Shown piece after piece: positions 39,913 to 49,523 of a DNA stretch of 64,000 bases. Below the pieces are notes generated by a model that worked only from the letters and a program-made list of their open reading frames with translations, was not told the origin of the DNA and ran no database searches. Each line of letters opens with the position of its first letter. The stretch's first letter is position 1. A program made the position numbers and the translations under genes. The stretch is from Chryseobacterium ureilyticum (lineage in GTDB: Bacteria; Bacteroidota; Bacteroidia; Flavobacteriales; Weeksellaceae). The stretch is taken from NCBI RefSeq assembly GCF_900156735.1, contig NZ_FTOL01000015.1, positions 1 through 64,000 of the forward strand, read 5' to 3'.

Positions 39913-41625
39913 TTAATCTCTAAATTTCACATCCTTTATATTAAGATAATGAGTAACATTGCCTTTCCAGTGATTTTCTTCCAGAGTAAAAGCAAGGTCG
40001 AAGTTTTTATTTTTAAAATCTTCTACAAACTGCCCAAGCTTGAAACCTACACATTCGATATTTCGTCCGGTAGATTCCTGTTTGATATAAAACTTAAGGT
40101 GATTATTATCTTTTCCCATAGTTTTTACATATCCTGAAAGTTTTTGATCGGTCAATGTAAAAATAGGTTTCATATTATGTGGACCAAATGGAGCCAGTTT
40201 CCTGTGGAAATTGATAAACTCTCTGTTGATTTCATCAATTTTAATTTCAGAATCAATCGTGATAGAAGGTTCTTTTTGATGCTCCTTAATTTTTTCAGAA
40301 ACAATTCTTTCAAACTTTTCTTTAAAAGCAGCAAACTTTTCTTTTTCCATTGATAGTCCGGCAGCCGCATGATGCCCTCCGAATTTCAGGAAGTATTCAG
40401 AACATAAATCAAGCGCTTCGTGAACGTCAAAATCAGAAACAGATCGAGCAGAAGCTACCATTTCTCCATTATTTCCATCAGTGAAAACAAGAGTAGGCTT
40501 ATAATAGGTTTCAATCAATCTGGATGCTACAATCCCAATTACTCCTTTATTCCATTCAGGATGATAAACAATGGTGGTGTGTTTGGTTTCCTGTTGAGAT
40601 TCTATAATTTGATTCAGGGCGGAAAGGGTAGAGTTCATATCCAGTTCACGCCTTTCATCGTTGAGGTTCATAATGTCATCTACGATTTGATTGGCATGTT
40701 TCAGATTATCAGAAACCATCAGTTCTACCGCAGCTTTACCATGAGAGATTCTTCCTGCAGCATTTATTTTTGGTGCAATTTCAAAAACAATATTGGAAAT
40801 TTCAAAATGAGAAAGCTTATCCTCAGGGATCAATAATCTTAATCCAAGATTTCTGGTCTTTCTAAGAGTTTTCAATCCCATTTTTGCCAAAACTCTATTT
40901 TCTCCGGTCATTGAAACAATATCCGCAGCAATAGAAATAGCAAGAAGATCCGTCAGCTCAAATAATTCAGCTTCCGGAAGCTTATAAATAGTATTCAGAC
41001 CCTGGCAAAGCTTAAAGCCTACACCACAGCCGGAAAGTTCTTTAAATGGGTATCTGCAGTCGCTTCTTTTAGGATCAAGTACAGCAGCAGCATTAGGGAT
41101 TTCTTCACCGGGAAGGTGGTGATCACAGATAATAAAATCTATTCCCAGAGTGCTTGCATAGTTAATCATATCCAAAGCCTTGATTCCACAATCCAAAGCA
41201 ATGATTAATGAAAAACCATTTTCTTTGGCAAAATCAATTCCTTCAGTTGAAATCCCATATCCCTCAGAGTTTCTGTCCGGGATATAATAATCTAAGTATT
41301 TTTTCTCAACAATTTTGCTGAGGTATAGGTACATTAAAGCAACTGCTGTGGTTCCATCCACATCATAGTCACCATATACCAATATTTTTTCGCCATTCTC
41401 AATTGCATTAGCAATACGCTCTACAGCTTTTTGCATGTCTGCCATTAAAAACGGGCTGTGTATATCGTTAAGGTTTGGTTTGAAAAATTCTCTCGCCTTC
41501 TGATAATTGTCAATTCCTCTTAGAACGAGAAGTTTAGATTCAAAAGTACCAAAACCAAGTGACGAACTTAGTCCGTCCACAACTTCCTCATCGGGTTCGG
41601 GCTTGTAAATCCATTTTTGACTCAT
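39913..41625 (-). CDS. recJ: Single-stranded-DNA-specific exonuclease RecJ
   Basis: 570 residues from ATG 41625; ten upstream codons of the longer frame are hydrophobic and unlikely. The DHH phosphoesterase motifs are in order: YGDYDVDGTTA (about 84-94), ALDCGIKA, ICDHHLPGE (about 155-163), then the DHHA1 motif GGHHAAAGLS (about 402-411) and a C-terminal OB-like domain. It degrades single-stranded DNA 5' to 3' in recombination and mismatch repair. Confidence 0.93.
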   Translation of the reverse strand: MSQKWIYKPEPDEEVVDGLSSSLGFGTFESKLLVLRGIDNYQKAREFFKPNLNDIHSPFLMADMQKAVERIANAIENGEKILVYGDYDVDGTTAVALMYLYLSKIVEKKYLDYYIPDRNSEGYGISTEGIDFAKENGFSLIIALDCGIKALDMINYASTLGIDFIICDHHLPGEEIPNAAAVLDPKRSDCRYPFKELSGCGVGFKLCQGLNTIYKLPEAELFELTDLLAISIAADIVSMTGENRVLAKMGLKTLRKTRNLGLRLLIPEDKLSHFEISNIVFEIAPKINAAGRISHGKAAVELMVSDNLKHANQIVDDIMNLNDERRELDMNSTLSALNQIIESQQETKHTTIVYHPEWNKGVIGIVASRLIETYYKPTLVFTDGNNGEMVASARSVSDFDVHEALDLCSEYFLKFGGHHAAAGLSMEKEKFAAFKEKFERIVSEKIKEHQKEPSITIDSEIKIDEINREFINFHRKLAPFGPHNMKPIFTLTDQKLSGYVKTMGKDNNHLKFYIKQESTGRNIECVGFKLGQFVEDFKNKNFDLAFTLEENHWKGNVTHYLNIKDVKFRD

Positions 41626-41734
41626 GTTCACAAAAATAAGGAAAAAAAATAGCATTTTGAATGGATCGAGAATGAAGTTTTGACTTAATAATTGTTAAAA
41701 AATGGTTATCTTCGTGCTCCAAATTTAAATGACT

Positions 41735-42547
41735 ATGAAAAAAATTATCGTATGCCTAGCATTTTTAGGCGCAATGAATTCAATCAGTGCACAGAAAATC
41801 AATCTCGGTAAAGCTGCCGGAATAGTTTCCAATGGTGCAAAAGCTTTAACTTTTACTAACGAAGACGCAATTAAATTATCCAAAGAATCAGTAGATTGGA
41901 TGGATAAAAACAATCCCGTAGCAGGACCGAAAGATCCTTATACTGTGAGATTGAACAAACTGTTTGGAAAACACAAATCACAAGACGGACTGAATCTGAA
42001 CTATAAAGTTTATAAAGTGAAAGATATCAATGCTTTTGCTTGTGCAGACGGAAGTGTACGTGTATTTTCTTCTCTGATGGATATCATGACAGATAATGAA
42101 TTACTAGCCGTAATCGGTCACGAAATTGGACACGTTAAAAATGAAGATACCAAAGATGCTATGAAGTCTGCTTATCTTAAGGCAGCAGCATTGGACGCAG
42201 CAGCATCTGCTTCTAACGCGGTGGCTACTCTTAACGATAGCCAGGTAGGAAAGATGGCTAATGCATTCTTAGATGCTTCTCACAGCAAAAAGCAGGAATC
42301 TGAAGCAGATACTTATTCATATGATTTTATGAAAGCTAATAAATATGATGTAGTAGGAGCTTATACAGCTTTTAAGAAGTTAGCTTTACTATCACAGGGA
42401 AGTACACAAACTGGTTTTGAGAAAATGTTTAACTCTCACCCTGATAGCGAAAAAAGAGCTCAGGCAATTAAGAAGAGAGCGGAAAAAGACGGATTATGGA
42501 AAGATCCGGGAACAGTAGCTATTCCGACAACGAAACTTACAAAATAA
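41735..42547 (+). CDS. Periplasmic M48-family metallopeptidase
   Basis: 270 residues from ATG 41735 (ATG 41729 adds two). Signal peptide 1-19, ending ISA/QK. Zinc site HEIGH (129-133) with the third ligand in KKQESEADTY. The C-terminus has NSHPDSEKRAQ, the typical LoiP/BepA-like end. Probably an envelope protein-quality-control protease. Divergent from recJ; a weak -7 (TATCTTCG) lies just upstream. Confidence 0.88.
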   Translation: MKKIIVCLAFLGAMNSISAQKINLGKAAGIVSNGAKALTFTNEDAIKLSKESVDWMDKNNPVAGPKDPYTVRLNKLFGKHKSQDGLNLNYKVYKVKDINAFACADGSVRVFSSLMDIMTDNELLAVIGHEIGHVKNEDTKDAMKSAYLKAAALDAAASASNAVATLNDSQVGKMANAFLDASHSKKQESEADTYSYDFMKANKYDVVGAYTAFKKLALLSQGSTQTGFEKMFNSHPDSEKRAQAIKKRAEKDGLWKDPGTVAIPTTKLTK

Positions 42548-42570
42548 TTATTTTATTTATTGTTTAAACG

Positions 42571-42603
42571 AAAATACCTCAAAGCATTGCTTTGAGGTAT
42601 TTT
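42571..42603. terminator. Bidirectional terminator between convergent genes
   Basis: AAAATACCTCAAAGC pairs with GCTTTGAGGTATTTT (15 bp, 3-nt loop), T-rich on both strands, between the M48 peptidase gene and the ABC-F gene. Confidence 0.88.
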
Positions 42604-42624
42604 TATATGATCATGTAATTCAGA

Positions 42625-44247
42625 TTAAGAATACATTTTTTCTCTTAATTCCTTCACTTTTTTGTCAGCAAGGTATTCGTCATAAGTCATTTCTCTGTCA
42701 ATGATTCCGTTTGGAGTCAATTCGATGATTCTGTTACAGACAGTTGACAACATTTCGTGGTCATGAGATGCCAGTAAAAGATTTCCTTTGAAGTTAGACA
42801 ATGAGTTGTTCAATGTCGTGATACTTTCAAGGTCTAAGTGGTTTGTAGGTTCGTCTAATAATAGAACATTTGCTTTCTGAAGCATCATTCTACTGAACAT
42901 ACATCTCATTTTTTCACCCCCTGAAAGTACTTTACAAGACTTTAAAGCTTCATCACCGGAGAATAACATTCTTCCTAAGAATCCTCTTACGAATTCCTCG
43001 TGACGCTCTTCATCATTCTTAGTGAATTGTCTTAACCAATCAACAAGGCTTAGATCTTCCTGGAAGAAATTCGTGTTATCCAAAGGCATGTGAGATTGGT
43101 TTGTAGTAACTCCCCAAGCAACAGTTCCCTTGTCTGCTTCAACATTTCCAGCTAAAATTTCAAAAAATTCTGTGATTGCTAAAGAGCTTTTCGAAAGTAC
43201 TGCTACTTTATCTCCTTTTTTAAGGTTTAAGTCAATATTAGAAAATAATAATTCTCCATCTTTAGTCTTCTCAAGACCTTTTACATCAAGAATCTGATCT
43301 CCGGCTTCTCTTTCCATTTCAAAAATGATTGCAGGGTATCTTCTTGAAGAAGGTTTAATATCGTCAATGTTTAATTTGTCGATCATTTTCTTTCTTGCGG
43401 TAGCCTGTTTAGCTTTAGCAACGTTAGAACTGAATCTAGCAATGAAGTCCTGAAGTTCTTTCTTCTTTTCTTCAGCTTTCTTGTTAGCTTGAGCTCTTTG
43501 TCTTGTAGCTAGCTGAGATGCTTGGTACCAGAAAGAGTAGTTACCTGTATAAAGGTTAAGTTTAGAATAATCTAAGTCACCGATGTGCGTACAAACCGTA
43601 TCAAGGAAGTGACGGTCGTGAGATACAACGATTACTGTGTTCTCATAATCAGCAAGGAAATCTTCTAACCAAGAGATTGTATCAATGTCAAGGTCATTGG
43701 TAGGCTCATCCAGGATCAATACATCAGGGTTACCGAAAAGTGCCTGAGCCAAAAGAACCTTTACTTTGTCTTTGTTCTCAAGTTCACTCATCATTTGCCA
43801 GTGCATATCATCACTGATTCCTACGTTAGAAAGCATGGTTTGTGCATCTGATTCTGCAGTCCATCCACCCATTTCATCATAGATTACACCTAGTTCACCT
43901 GCTTTAATTCCATCTTCGTCGGAGAAATCTTCTTTTGCGTATAACGCATCCATTTCCTCCTTTATCTCAAATAATTTTTTGTTACCTCTTAATACCGCTT
44001 CAAGAACAGTAAACTGATCATATGCAAAGTGATCCTGCTCCAAAACTGACATTCTTTTTCCTGGTTCCAAAGATACGTGTCCAGTTGTAGGATCCTGCTT
44101 TCCTGTTAATATTTTAAGGAATGTAGACTTTCCCGCACCGTTTGCTCCGATAATCCCGTAGCAGTTTCCTTTGGTAAACATAATATTTACCTCGTCAAAA
44201 AGAACTCTTTTCCCGAATTGTAAAGATAAGTTAGATACTGTTAACAT
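42625..44247 (-). CDS. ABC-F ATPase (YbiT-like), one canonical and one degenerate site
   Basis: 540 residues with two ABC domains and no membrane segment; ABC-F proteins act at the ribosomal E site. Domain 1 has Walker A GANGAGKS (about 34-41) and Walker B LILDEPTNDLD, but the LSGGQ signature is replaced by ELENKDKVKVLL. The linker (about 245-305) is Lys/Arg/Ala-rich. Domain 2 has signature LSGGEKMRC and LLLDEPTNHLD but the Walker A is replaced by LSKSSLAITEF. One composite ATP site is thus normal and the other degenerate, which I believe is conserved in this branch in flavobacteria. Confidence 0.88.
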   Translation of the reverse strand: MLTVSNLSLQFGKRVLFDEVNIMFTKGNCYGIIGANGAGKSTFLKILTGKQDPTTGHVSLEPGKRMSVLEQDHFAYDQFTVLEAVLRGNKKLFEIKEEMDALYAKEDFSDEDGIKAGELGVIYDEMGGWTAESDAQTMLSNVGISDDMHWQMMSELENKDKVKVLLAQALFGNPDVLILDEPTNDLDIDTISWLEDFLADYENTVIVVSHDRHFLDTVCTHIGDLDYSKLNLYTGNYSFWYQASQLATRQRAQANKKAEEKKKELQDFIARFSSNVAKAKQATARKKMIDKLNIDDIKPSSRRYPAIIFEMEREAGDQILDVKGLEKTKDGELLFSNIDLNLKKGDKVAVLSKSSLAITEFFEILAGNVEADKGTVAWGVTTNQSHMPLDNTNFFQEDLSLVDWLRQFTKNDEERHEEFVRGFLGRMLFSGDEALKSCKVLSGGEKMRCMFSRMMLQKANVLLLDEPTNHLDLESITTLNNSLSNFKGNLLLASHDHEMLSTVCNRIIELTPNGIIDREMTYDEYLADKKVKELREKMYS

Positions 44248-44365
44248 ATAGTTTTGTAAATTTGGCGCAAAAATACAAAAAGAATTTGGGTATTTCGTAA
44301 TATTATAATAGTCAAGTTTTTAAATGTGTCGTATTTTTTATATATTTCATTAACGAAATTTTAAA

Positions 44366-44827
44366 ATGATGAAGATTGAAAAAACAGTTAATATATTAAA
44401 TAAAAGAGCTCGCTTTGAGTATGAAATTCTCGAAGAATACGAAGCAGGAATGGTTTTGACGGGTACAGAAATAAAATCTTTGCGTTCTTCCAAGGCATCC
44501 ATCACAGAATCCTTCTGTCAGTTTATTGATGGGGAATTGTACATCATTAATATGATGATTGACGAGTATAAATTGGGAACTTTTTACAATCATAAGACAA
44601 AAAGGGAACGGAAATTGCTCTTGCACAAAAAAGAATTGCAAAAACTTGAAAAAAAGTTAAAAGATGCAGGAAACACGATTATACCTTTGAAATTATATAT
44701 CACTGACCGAGGTAAAGCAAAGGTGCTGATAGCGCTGGGTAGAGGGAAAAAGCTTTTCGATAAAAGAGAGGCTATAAAAGATAGAGAAAATAAACGGAAC
44801 CTGGACAGAATATTAAAGAAAAGTTAA
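44366..44827 (+). CDS. smpB: SsrA-binding protein SmpB
   Basis: 153 residues. The core signatures NKRARFEYEILEEYEAGMVL, GTEIKSLR and the C-terminal GKKLFDKREAIKDRE followed by a Lys/Arg tail are those of SmpB, which brings tmRNA to stalled ribosomes. Either ATG of the first two codons may be used. Divergent from the ABC-F gene. Confidence 0.95.
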   Translation: MMKIEKTVNILNKRARFEYEILEEYEAGMVLTGTEIKSLRSSKASITESFCQFIDGELYIINMMIDEYKLGTFYNHKTKRERKLLLHKKELQKLEKKLKDAGNTIIPLKLYITDRGKAKVLIALGRGKKLFDKREAIKDRENKRNLDRILKKS

Positions 44828-44844
44828 AAATCATTTGAAAAACT

Positions 44845-44875
44845 TTGTATATAAAGAAAAATTATATTTATTTTG
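44845..44875 (+). promoter_or_regulatory. Promoter of the OmpA gene
   Basis: TTG (44845-44847), 20 bp, TTATTTTG (44868-44875, 7 of 8 to TAnnTTTG), with the ATG 30 bp downstream across an A/T-rich leader. This arrangement is usual for highly expressed outer membrane protein genes of this phylum. Confidence 0.55.
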
Positions 44876-44904
44876 CATTATCAATTATTTAATCATTTAA
44901 TTCT

Positions 44905-46416
44905 ATGAAAAATCTAAAATTAGGAATTTCAGCATTGGCGCTTACTGTTGCCTCTACTGTTTTCGCGCAGACTACCAACAATCCGTGGTTAATCGGAGTT
45001 GGTGCTCATGCAGAAAACCACGTAGCAGCAAGATCTAAGTTCAGTAATACGTTCTCTGCTAACAATTTGACTAAGAATGTGTTCAATGTGAACAACTATT
45101 CTATTACACCTCCATTATCTAAGTTAACAGTTGCTAGAAACATTGGAAAAGGTTTAGTTATTGACTGGCAGACTTCTGTTGGAAATGTTGAAAACAAAAG
45201 ATTCAACATGGGGAAAGAATTTTTCCTAATGACAGGTATTGGTTTCCAGGCTAAAGCAGCAGGTCTTTTATGGAACGAAGAATCTTGGTTTGATCCATAT
45301 TTAAGAGTTGGTGCTAACTATTTAAGACATGACTATACAGGACAATCTTTCCCTGCAAACGGACTAGATGCTAATGGTAATGTATTAGATTATGCAGTTA
45401 CTAACGGTAAAGACGGTAACGAGGCAGGAAAAGCAAATCACTTTGCTGTATCTACAGGTGCTGGTGCTAACTTCTGGGTAACTAAAAACTTCGGTCTTGG
45501 TATCCAAGGAGATTATGTGTCAACTCCAGGTGATAAATCTACTGTTGCTAATTTCTGGCAAGCTTCTGCATCTATCTTATTCAGATTTGGAAACAGAGAT
45601 AGAGATAAGGATGGTATCTTAGATAAAGATGACCTTTGTCCTGATACTCCAGGATTACCAGAATTCCAAGGATGTCCAGATACTGACGGAGATGGAGTTC
45701 CAGATAAAGACGATCAATGTCCAGACGTAGCTGGTCCAGTTGAAAACAACGGTTGTCCTTGGCCAGATACAGATGGTGATGGTGTTATCGACAAAGATGA
45801 TGCTTGTCCTACAGTAGCAGGTCCTGCTGAAAACAACGGTTGTCCTTGGCCAGATACAGACGGTGACGGTATCTTAGATAAAGATGATGCTTGTCCTACT
45901 GTTCCAGGTCTTCCTGAATACAACGGATGTCCTAAGCCAAAAGATGTTATCGCTAAAGATGCTACAGGTGCTCTTAAAGGTATCTTGTTCAACTTTAATA
46001 AAGCTACAATCAGACCAGAATCTAATACTAAATTAGATGATGCTGCTAGAATTATTAAAGAATCTAACGATGGTACATTCTTAGTAACAGGTCACACAGA
46101 TGCTAAAGGTGCTGCTGCTTACAACTTGAAACTTTCAAGAGAAAGAGCTGCTGCTGTAGTAGGTGCTCTTGAAACTAGAGGTGTTAATGCTAACCAATTG
46201 AAATCTACTGGTGTAGGTTCTAGAGATGCTCAAGTTCCTGCAAAAGCAACTGATGCTGAAAGAATGGTTGACAGAAAAGTAGTTGTTGAAGCTATCAACG
46301 GTGCTGCTTGGGATGCACTTAAGAAATCTGATCTAGACGTAGTAGTGAAGAAGACTGTAGTGAAGAAAGGTAAAGCTCCAGCTAAGAAAAAAGCTCCAGC
46401 TAAAAAGAAAAAATAA
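44905..46416 (+). CDS. OmpA-family outer membrane protein with thrombospondin type 3 repeats
   Basis: 503 residues. Signal peptide 1-21 (ending VFA/QT), an eight-strand-type barrel (about 22-230), four Ca-binding type 3 repeats (about 231-345, DxDxDGxxDxxDxCP units separated by GLPEFQGC- or NNGCPWPD-type spacers), then a C-terminal OmpA peptidoglycan-binding domain with ILFNFNKATIRPES, TGHTDAKG and LSRERAAAV. After the OmpA domain comes an unusual basic tail of about 25 residues (KKTVVKKGKAPAKKK). A single strong unit between promoter and terminator. Confidence 0.92.
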   Translation: MKNLKLGISALALTVASTVFAQTTNNPWLIGVGAHAENHVAARSKFSNTFSANNLTKNVFNVNNYSITPPLSKLTVARNIGKGLVIDWQTSVGNVENKRFNMGKEFFLMTGIGFQAKAAGLLWNEESWFDPYLRVGANYLRHDYTGQSFPANGLDANGNVLDYAVTNGKDGNEAGKANHFAVSTGAGANFWVTKNFGLGIQGDYVSTPGDKSTVANFWQASASILFRFGNRDRDKDGILDKDDLCPDTPGLPEFQGCPDTDGDGVPDKDDQCPDVAGPVENNGCPWPDTDGDGVIDKDDACPTVAGPAENNGCPWPDTDGDGILDKDDACPTVPGLPEYNGCPKPKDVIAKDATGALKGILFNFNKATIRPESNTKLDDAARIIKESNDGTFLVTGHTDAKGAAAYNLKLSRERAAAVVGALETRGVNANQLKSTGVGSRDAQVPAKATDAERMVDRKVVVEAINGAAWDALKKSDLDVVVKKTVVKKGKAPAKKKAPAKKKK

Positions 46417-46435
46417 TTAATTTTTCTAAATAATT

Positions 46436-46470
46436 AATACCTCCAATTTTTTTGGAGGTATTTTTTTTTT
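46436..46470 (+). terminator. Terminator after the OmpA gene
   Basis: AATACCTCC (46436-46444) pairs with GGAGGTATT (46454-46462), followed by a run of T. Confidence 0.85.
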
Positions 46471-46511
46471 GTTGACTTTTAAGTAATTTTGTTGAAAATT
46501 TTAAAAATAAA

Positions 46512-47252
46512 ATGGGAAGAGCATTTGAATATAGAAAAGCTTCTAAAATGGCCAGATGGGATAAAATGGCTAAAACATTCTCTAAAATAGGGAAAGATAT
46601 CGCATTAGCAGTGAAGGCTGGAGGAGTAGATCCTGAGTCTAACCCTGCATTGAGAAGATGTATCCAGAATGCGAAAGGGGCAAACATGCCTAAAGATAAT
46701 GTAGAAAGAGCAATCAAAAAAGCAAGTGGTGCTGATGCTGAAAACTACGAAGAAGTTACTTATGAAGGATATGGACAAGGTGGGGTTGCTTTCTTTGTAG
46801 AATGTACAACTAACAATACTACAAGAACCGTAGCAAACGTGAGAGCTGTCTTTAACAAGTTTGATGGAAACCTTGGTAAAAATGGTGAACTAGCATTTAT
46901 CTTTGACAGAAAAGGTATTTTCACAATTGATTTGGCTCAAATCAAAATGGATTGGGATGATTTCGAAATGGAAATGATTGACGGTGGAGCAGAAGATGTA
47001 GAAAAAGATGAGGAAGAAGTAATGATCACTACGGCATTCGAAGATTTCGGTTCTTTATCTCACAAGCTGGATGAACTTGGAATTGAAGCAAAAAGTGCGG
47101 AATTACAAAGAATTCCGAATAATACAAAAGAAGTAACGGAAGAACAGTTCAAAGCAAATATGAAAATGCTTGAACGTTTCGAGGACGATGATGATGTTCA
47201 GAACGTTTACCACAATATGGAAATCTCAGAAGAGCTAATGAACTCTTTATAA
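46512..47252 (+). CDS. YebC/PmpR family regulator
   Basis: 246 residues, full length. Starts MGRAFEYRKASKMARWDKMAKTF-type N-terminus, with NMPKDNVERAIKKASG and YEGYGQGGVAFFVE, the YebC signatures. Members act as DNA-binding regulators and, for E. coli YebC and relatives, in translation of difficult proline-containing sequences. 42 bp after the OmpA terminator. Confidence 0.93.
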   Translation: MGRAFEYRKASKMARWDKMAKTFSKIGKDIALAVKAGGVDPESNPALRRCIQNAKGANMPKDNVERAIKKASGADAENYEEVTYEGYGQGGVAFFVECTTNNTTRTVANVRAVFNKFDGNLGKNGELAFIFDRKGIFTIDLAQIKMDWDDFEMEMIDGGAEDVEKDEEEVMITTAFEDFGSLSHKLDELGIEAKSAELQRIPNNTKEVTEEQFKANMKMLERFEDDDDVQNVYHNMEISEELMNSL

Positions 47253-47391
47253 AAAATAATATAGCATTCATATACAGTTAACTTTCAATTAGTTTCTTTG
47301 TAAAAATGTAGGAAATGTCTGGTTGTAGTTTTTTATTAGAAAAATATTCAGGCTTTCTGTCCAGCAAATTTAAAAGCTGAAAAATATACGG

Positions 47392-48216
47392 ATGAAAAGA
47401 AACGTTGAGTTAGTTGTCATATCGGATGTTCATTTGGGAACTTATGGATGTAAGGCTAAGGAATTGCTGAGATACCTCAATTCTATTCAGCCTAAAACGT
47501 TAGTGTTGAATGGCGATATTATTGATATCTGGCAATTCAAAAAGTCTTACTTCCCTAAACCTCATTTGAAGGTGATCAGAAAGATCCTTTCATTTGCTAC
47601 AAAAAATACAGACGTTTATTATATTACAGGTAACCATGATGAGATGTTCCGTAAGTTTACGGATTTCGAATTGGGAAAACTTAAAGTTTGTAATAAAATC
47701 TGTTTGACCATTGATGAAAAAAAGACATGGATTTTTCATGGTGATGTTTTCGATGCATCGGTCCAGCATTCTAAATGGATTGCCAAACTTGGTGGTAAAG
47801 GCTATGATCTTTTAATCATTATCAATAATGTTGTAAATTGGTTTCTGGAGAAAATGGGTAAAGAAAAATATTCATTTTCAAAAAAAATTAAAAATAATGT
47901 TAAGAAGGCAGTAAAATATATCGGAGATTTCGAGCTTACCGCTTCAGAATTGGCTATAGACAATCAATACGATTATGTAGTTTGTGGACATATTCATCAG
48001 CCACAGATTAGGGAGGTTATTAATAAAAAAGGATCATGTACTTATCTTAATTCCGGAGATTGGATTGAAAATCTATCTGCACTAGAATACAATGAAAAAG
48101 AGTGGAAGATCTTTTACTATGATGATCATAAACACTTACTAAAAGATGATGAAGCAGAGGAGATTCCGGAAATGGATAATTCTGCACTTTTGAAAATTGT
48201 AACTAATTTTTCCTAA
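47392..48216 (+). CDS. Calcineurin-like phosphoesterase, LpxH-like (UDP-2,3-diacylglucosamine diphosphatase)
   Basis: 274 residues. Metal-binding motifs in order: SDVHLGTYG (about 11-19), NGDIID (41-46), GNHDE (about 82-86), FHGDVFD and GHIHQP (about 199-204). The helical insert with VQHSKWIAKLGGKGYD matches LpxH-type enzymes acting in lipid A synthesis; other substrates remain possible. Overlaps the glycosyltransferase gene by one base, so the pair is co-translated. Confidence 0.85.
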   Translation: MKRNVELVVISDVHLGTYGCKAKELLRYLNSIQPKTLVLNGDIIDIWQFKKSYFPKPHLKVIRKILSFATKNTDVYYITGNHDEMFRKFTDFELGKLKVCNKICLTIDEKKTWIFHGDVFDASVQHSKWIAKLGGKGYDLLIIINNVVNWFLEKMGKEKYSFSKKIKNNVKKAVKYIGDFELTASELAIDNQYDYVVCGHIHQPQIREVINKKGSCTYLNSGDWIENLSALEYNEKEWKIFYYDDHKHLLKDDEAEEIPEMDNSALLKIVTNFS

Positions 48217-49187
48217 TGAAGATCTTGTATGCATTTCAGGGAACTGGCAACGGACACATCGCCAGAGCACAAGAGATAATACCGATACTCAAAAAGTATG
48301 CGTCGGTTGATACACTGATCAGTGGACATCAGTCGCAATTAAAGGCTGATTTCGATATTAACTTTCAATATAAAGGTATTTCCTTGCTTTATAATAAAAC
48401 AGGCGGTTTATCCTATCGCAAAACGTTTACAGATAATAGTTTTATTGAGGCAGCAAAGACAATAAGAAATCTGGAACTTTCGCAATATGATCTTATCATA
48501 AATGATTATGAGCCTTTAACAGGCTGGGCGTCCAAGTTAAAGAAGCTGCCAATGATTGAACTTAGTCATCAGGCATCTATGAGTTTTCCTGAAACACCCA
48601 AACCTCAAAAGAAAGACTTTCTGGGAGAATTAATATTAAAATACTACGTTCCCAGTGAAAGAAAAATAGGGTTTCATTTTGAAAATTATCACCCTCAGAT
48701 TAAAAAACCTGTAATTCGTAGAAAAATCAGGAGTTTAAATCCTTATAAAAAAGGATATTACCTTGTTTATCTTCCAAGTTTTGCGGATGAAAATATTATT
48801 AAGGTTTTAAGAAAGATTCCCGTAGAATGGAAAGTGTTTTCAAAATATAGTAAGGTTCAGGTAAAGATAAAGAATGTAGAAGTTTTTCCTATCGACGAAA
48901 CTCAATATCTGAAATACTTTGAAGGGTGTGAAGGAGTTTTATGCAACGCGGGCTTTGAAAGTCCTGCCGAAGCTCTTTTCTTAGGCAAAAAATTGTTTGT
49001 GATTCCTATTCATAATCAATATGAACAGGAATGTAATGCCTGTGCTTTGGATAAGATGGGGATTTCCAATTCCAAGGTTTTAAATTTACAGGAAATTATG
49101 GAGTGGGTAGCGTCTGATCATCATCTGGATGTAGACTACCCTGATGATATTGAAAATATTCTGGTGAATGAAGTTTTAATTCTTTAA
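48216..49187 (+). CDS. GT-B type glycosyltransferase
   Basis: 323 residues. N-terminal GTGNGHIARAQE (about 10-21) is the acceptor-side glycine loop of MurG-like enzymes. The C-terminal CNAGFESPAEALFLGKKLFV (about 247-266) is the nucleotide-sugar binding region with the conserved Glu-Ser-Pro. It is coupled to the LpxH-like gene, suggesting an envelope glycolipid substrate. Overlaps the convergent GNAT gene by 12 bp. Confidence 0.82.
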   Translation: MKILYAFQGTGNGHIARAQEIIPILKKYASVDTLISGHQSQLKADFDINFQYKGISLLYNKTGGLSYRKTFTDNSFIEAAKTIRNLELSQYDLIINDYEPLTGWASKLKKLPMIELSHQASMSFPETPKPQKKDFLGELILKYYVPSERKIGFHFENYHPQIKKPVIRRKIRSLNPYKKGYYLVYLPSFADENIIKVLRKIPVEWKVFSKYSKVQVKIKNVEVFPIDETQYLKYFEGCEGVLCNAGFESPAEALFLGKKLFVIPIHNQYEQECNACALDKMGISNSKVLNLQEIMEWVASDHHLDVDYPDDIENILVNEVLIL

Positions 49188-49466
49188 GAAAATATCTTCC
49201 ACATCATTCATTCTTGTCATAACAGCTCTTGCATAAGAACAGTGAGGATAGACGTTCCATTTGTTTTCTCTGGCAAATTTAATAGCTTCTTCTACTAAAT
49301 ATTTTCCCATCCCTCTGCCTTCAAATTCAGGGTGAACAAGCACAAAAGAAATAATCAGTTTCTGATCTTCGGGAAAAATAGTATAGGTTAATCTTCCAAC
49401 TTCTTTTACCTCGTTATTCAGCGTAAGAACACCTCCGTTTCCGGATTTATTGTTTTCAAATTTCAT
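49176..49466 (-). CDS. Small GNAT N-acetyltransferase
   Basis: 96 residues, the short YjdJ/GNAT type. FEGRGMGKYLVEEAIKFARE (about 50-69) is the acetyl-CoA pyrophosphate loop and helix; the end PHCSYARAVM is typical. Substrate unknown. Convergent with the glycosyltransferase. Confidence 0.88.
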   Translation of the reverse strand: MKFENNKSGNGGVLTLNNEVKEVGRLTYTIFPEDQKLIISFVLVHPEFEGRGMGKYLVEEAIKFARENKWNVYPHCSYARAVMTRMNDVEDIFLKN

Positions 49467-49523
49467 GATTCAAACTTTAATGTTAAATATACAAAAATTA
49501 CACCGGGGAAAATTGGTTGTTTA

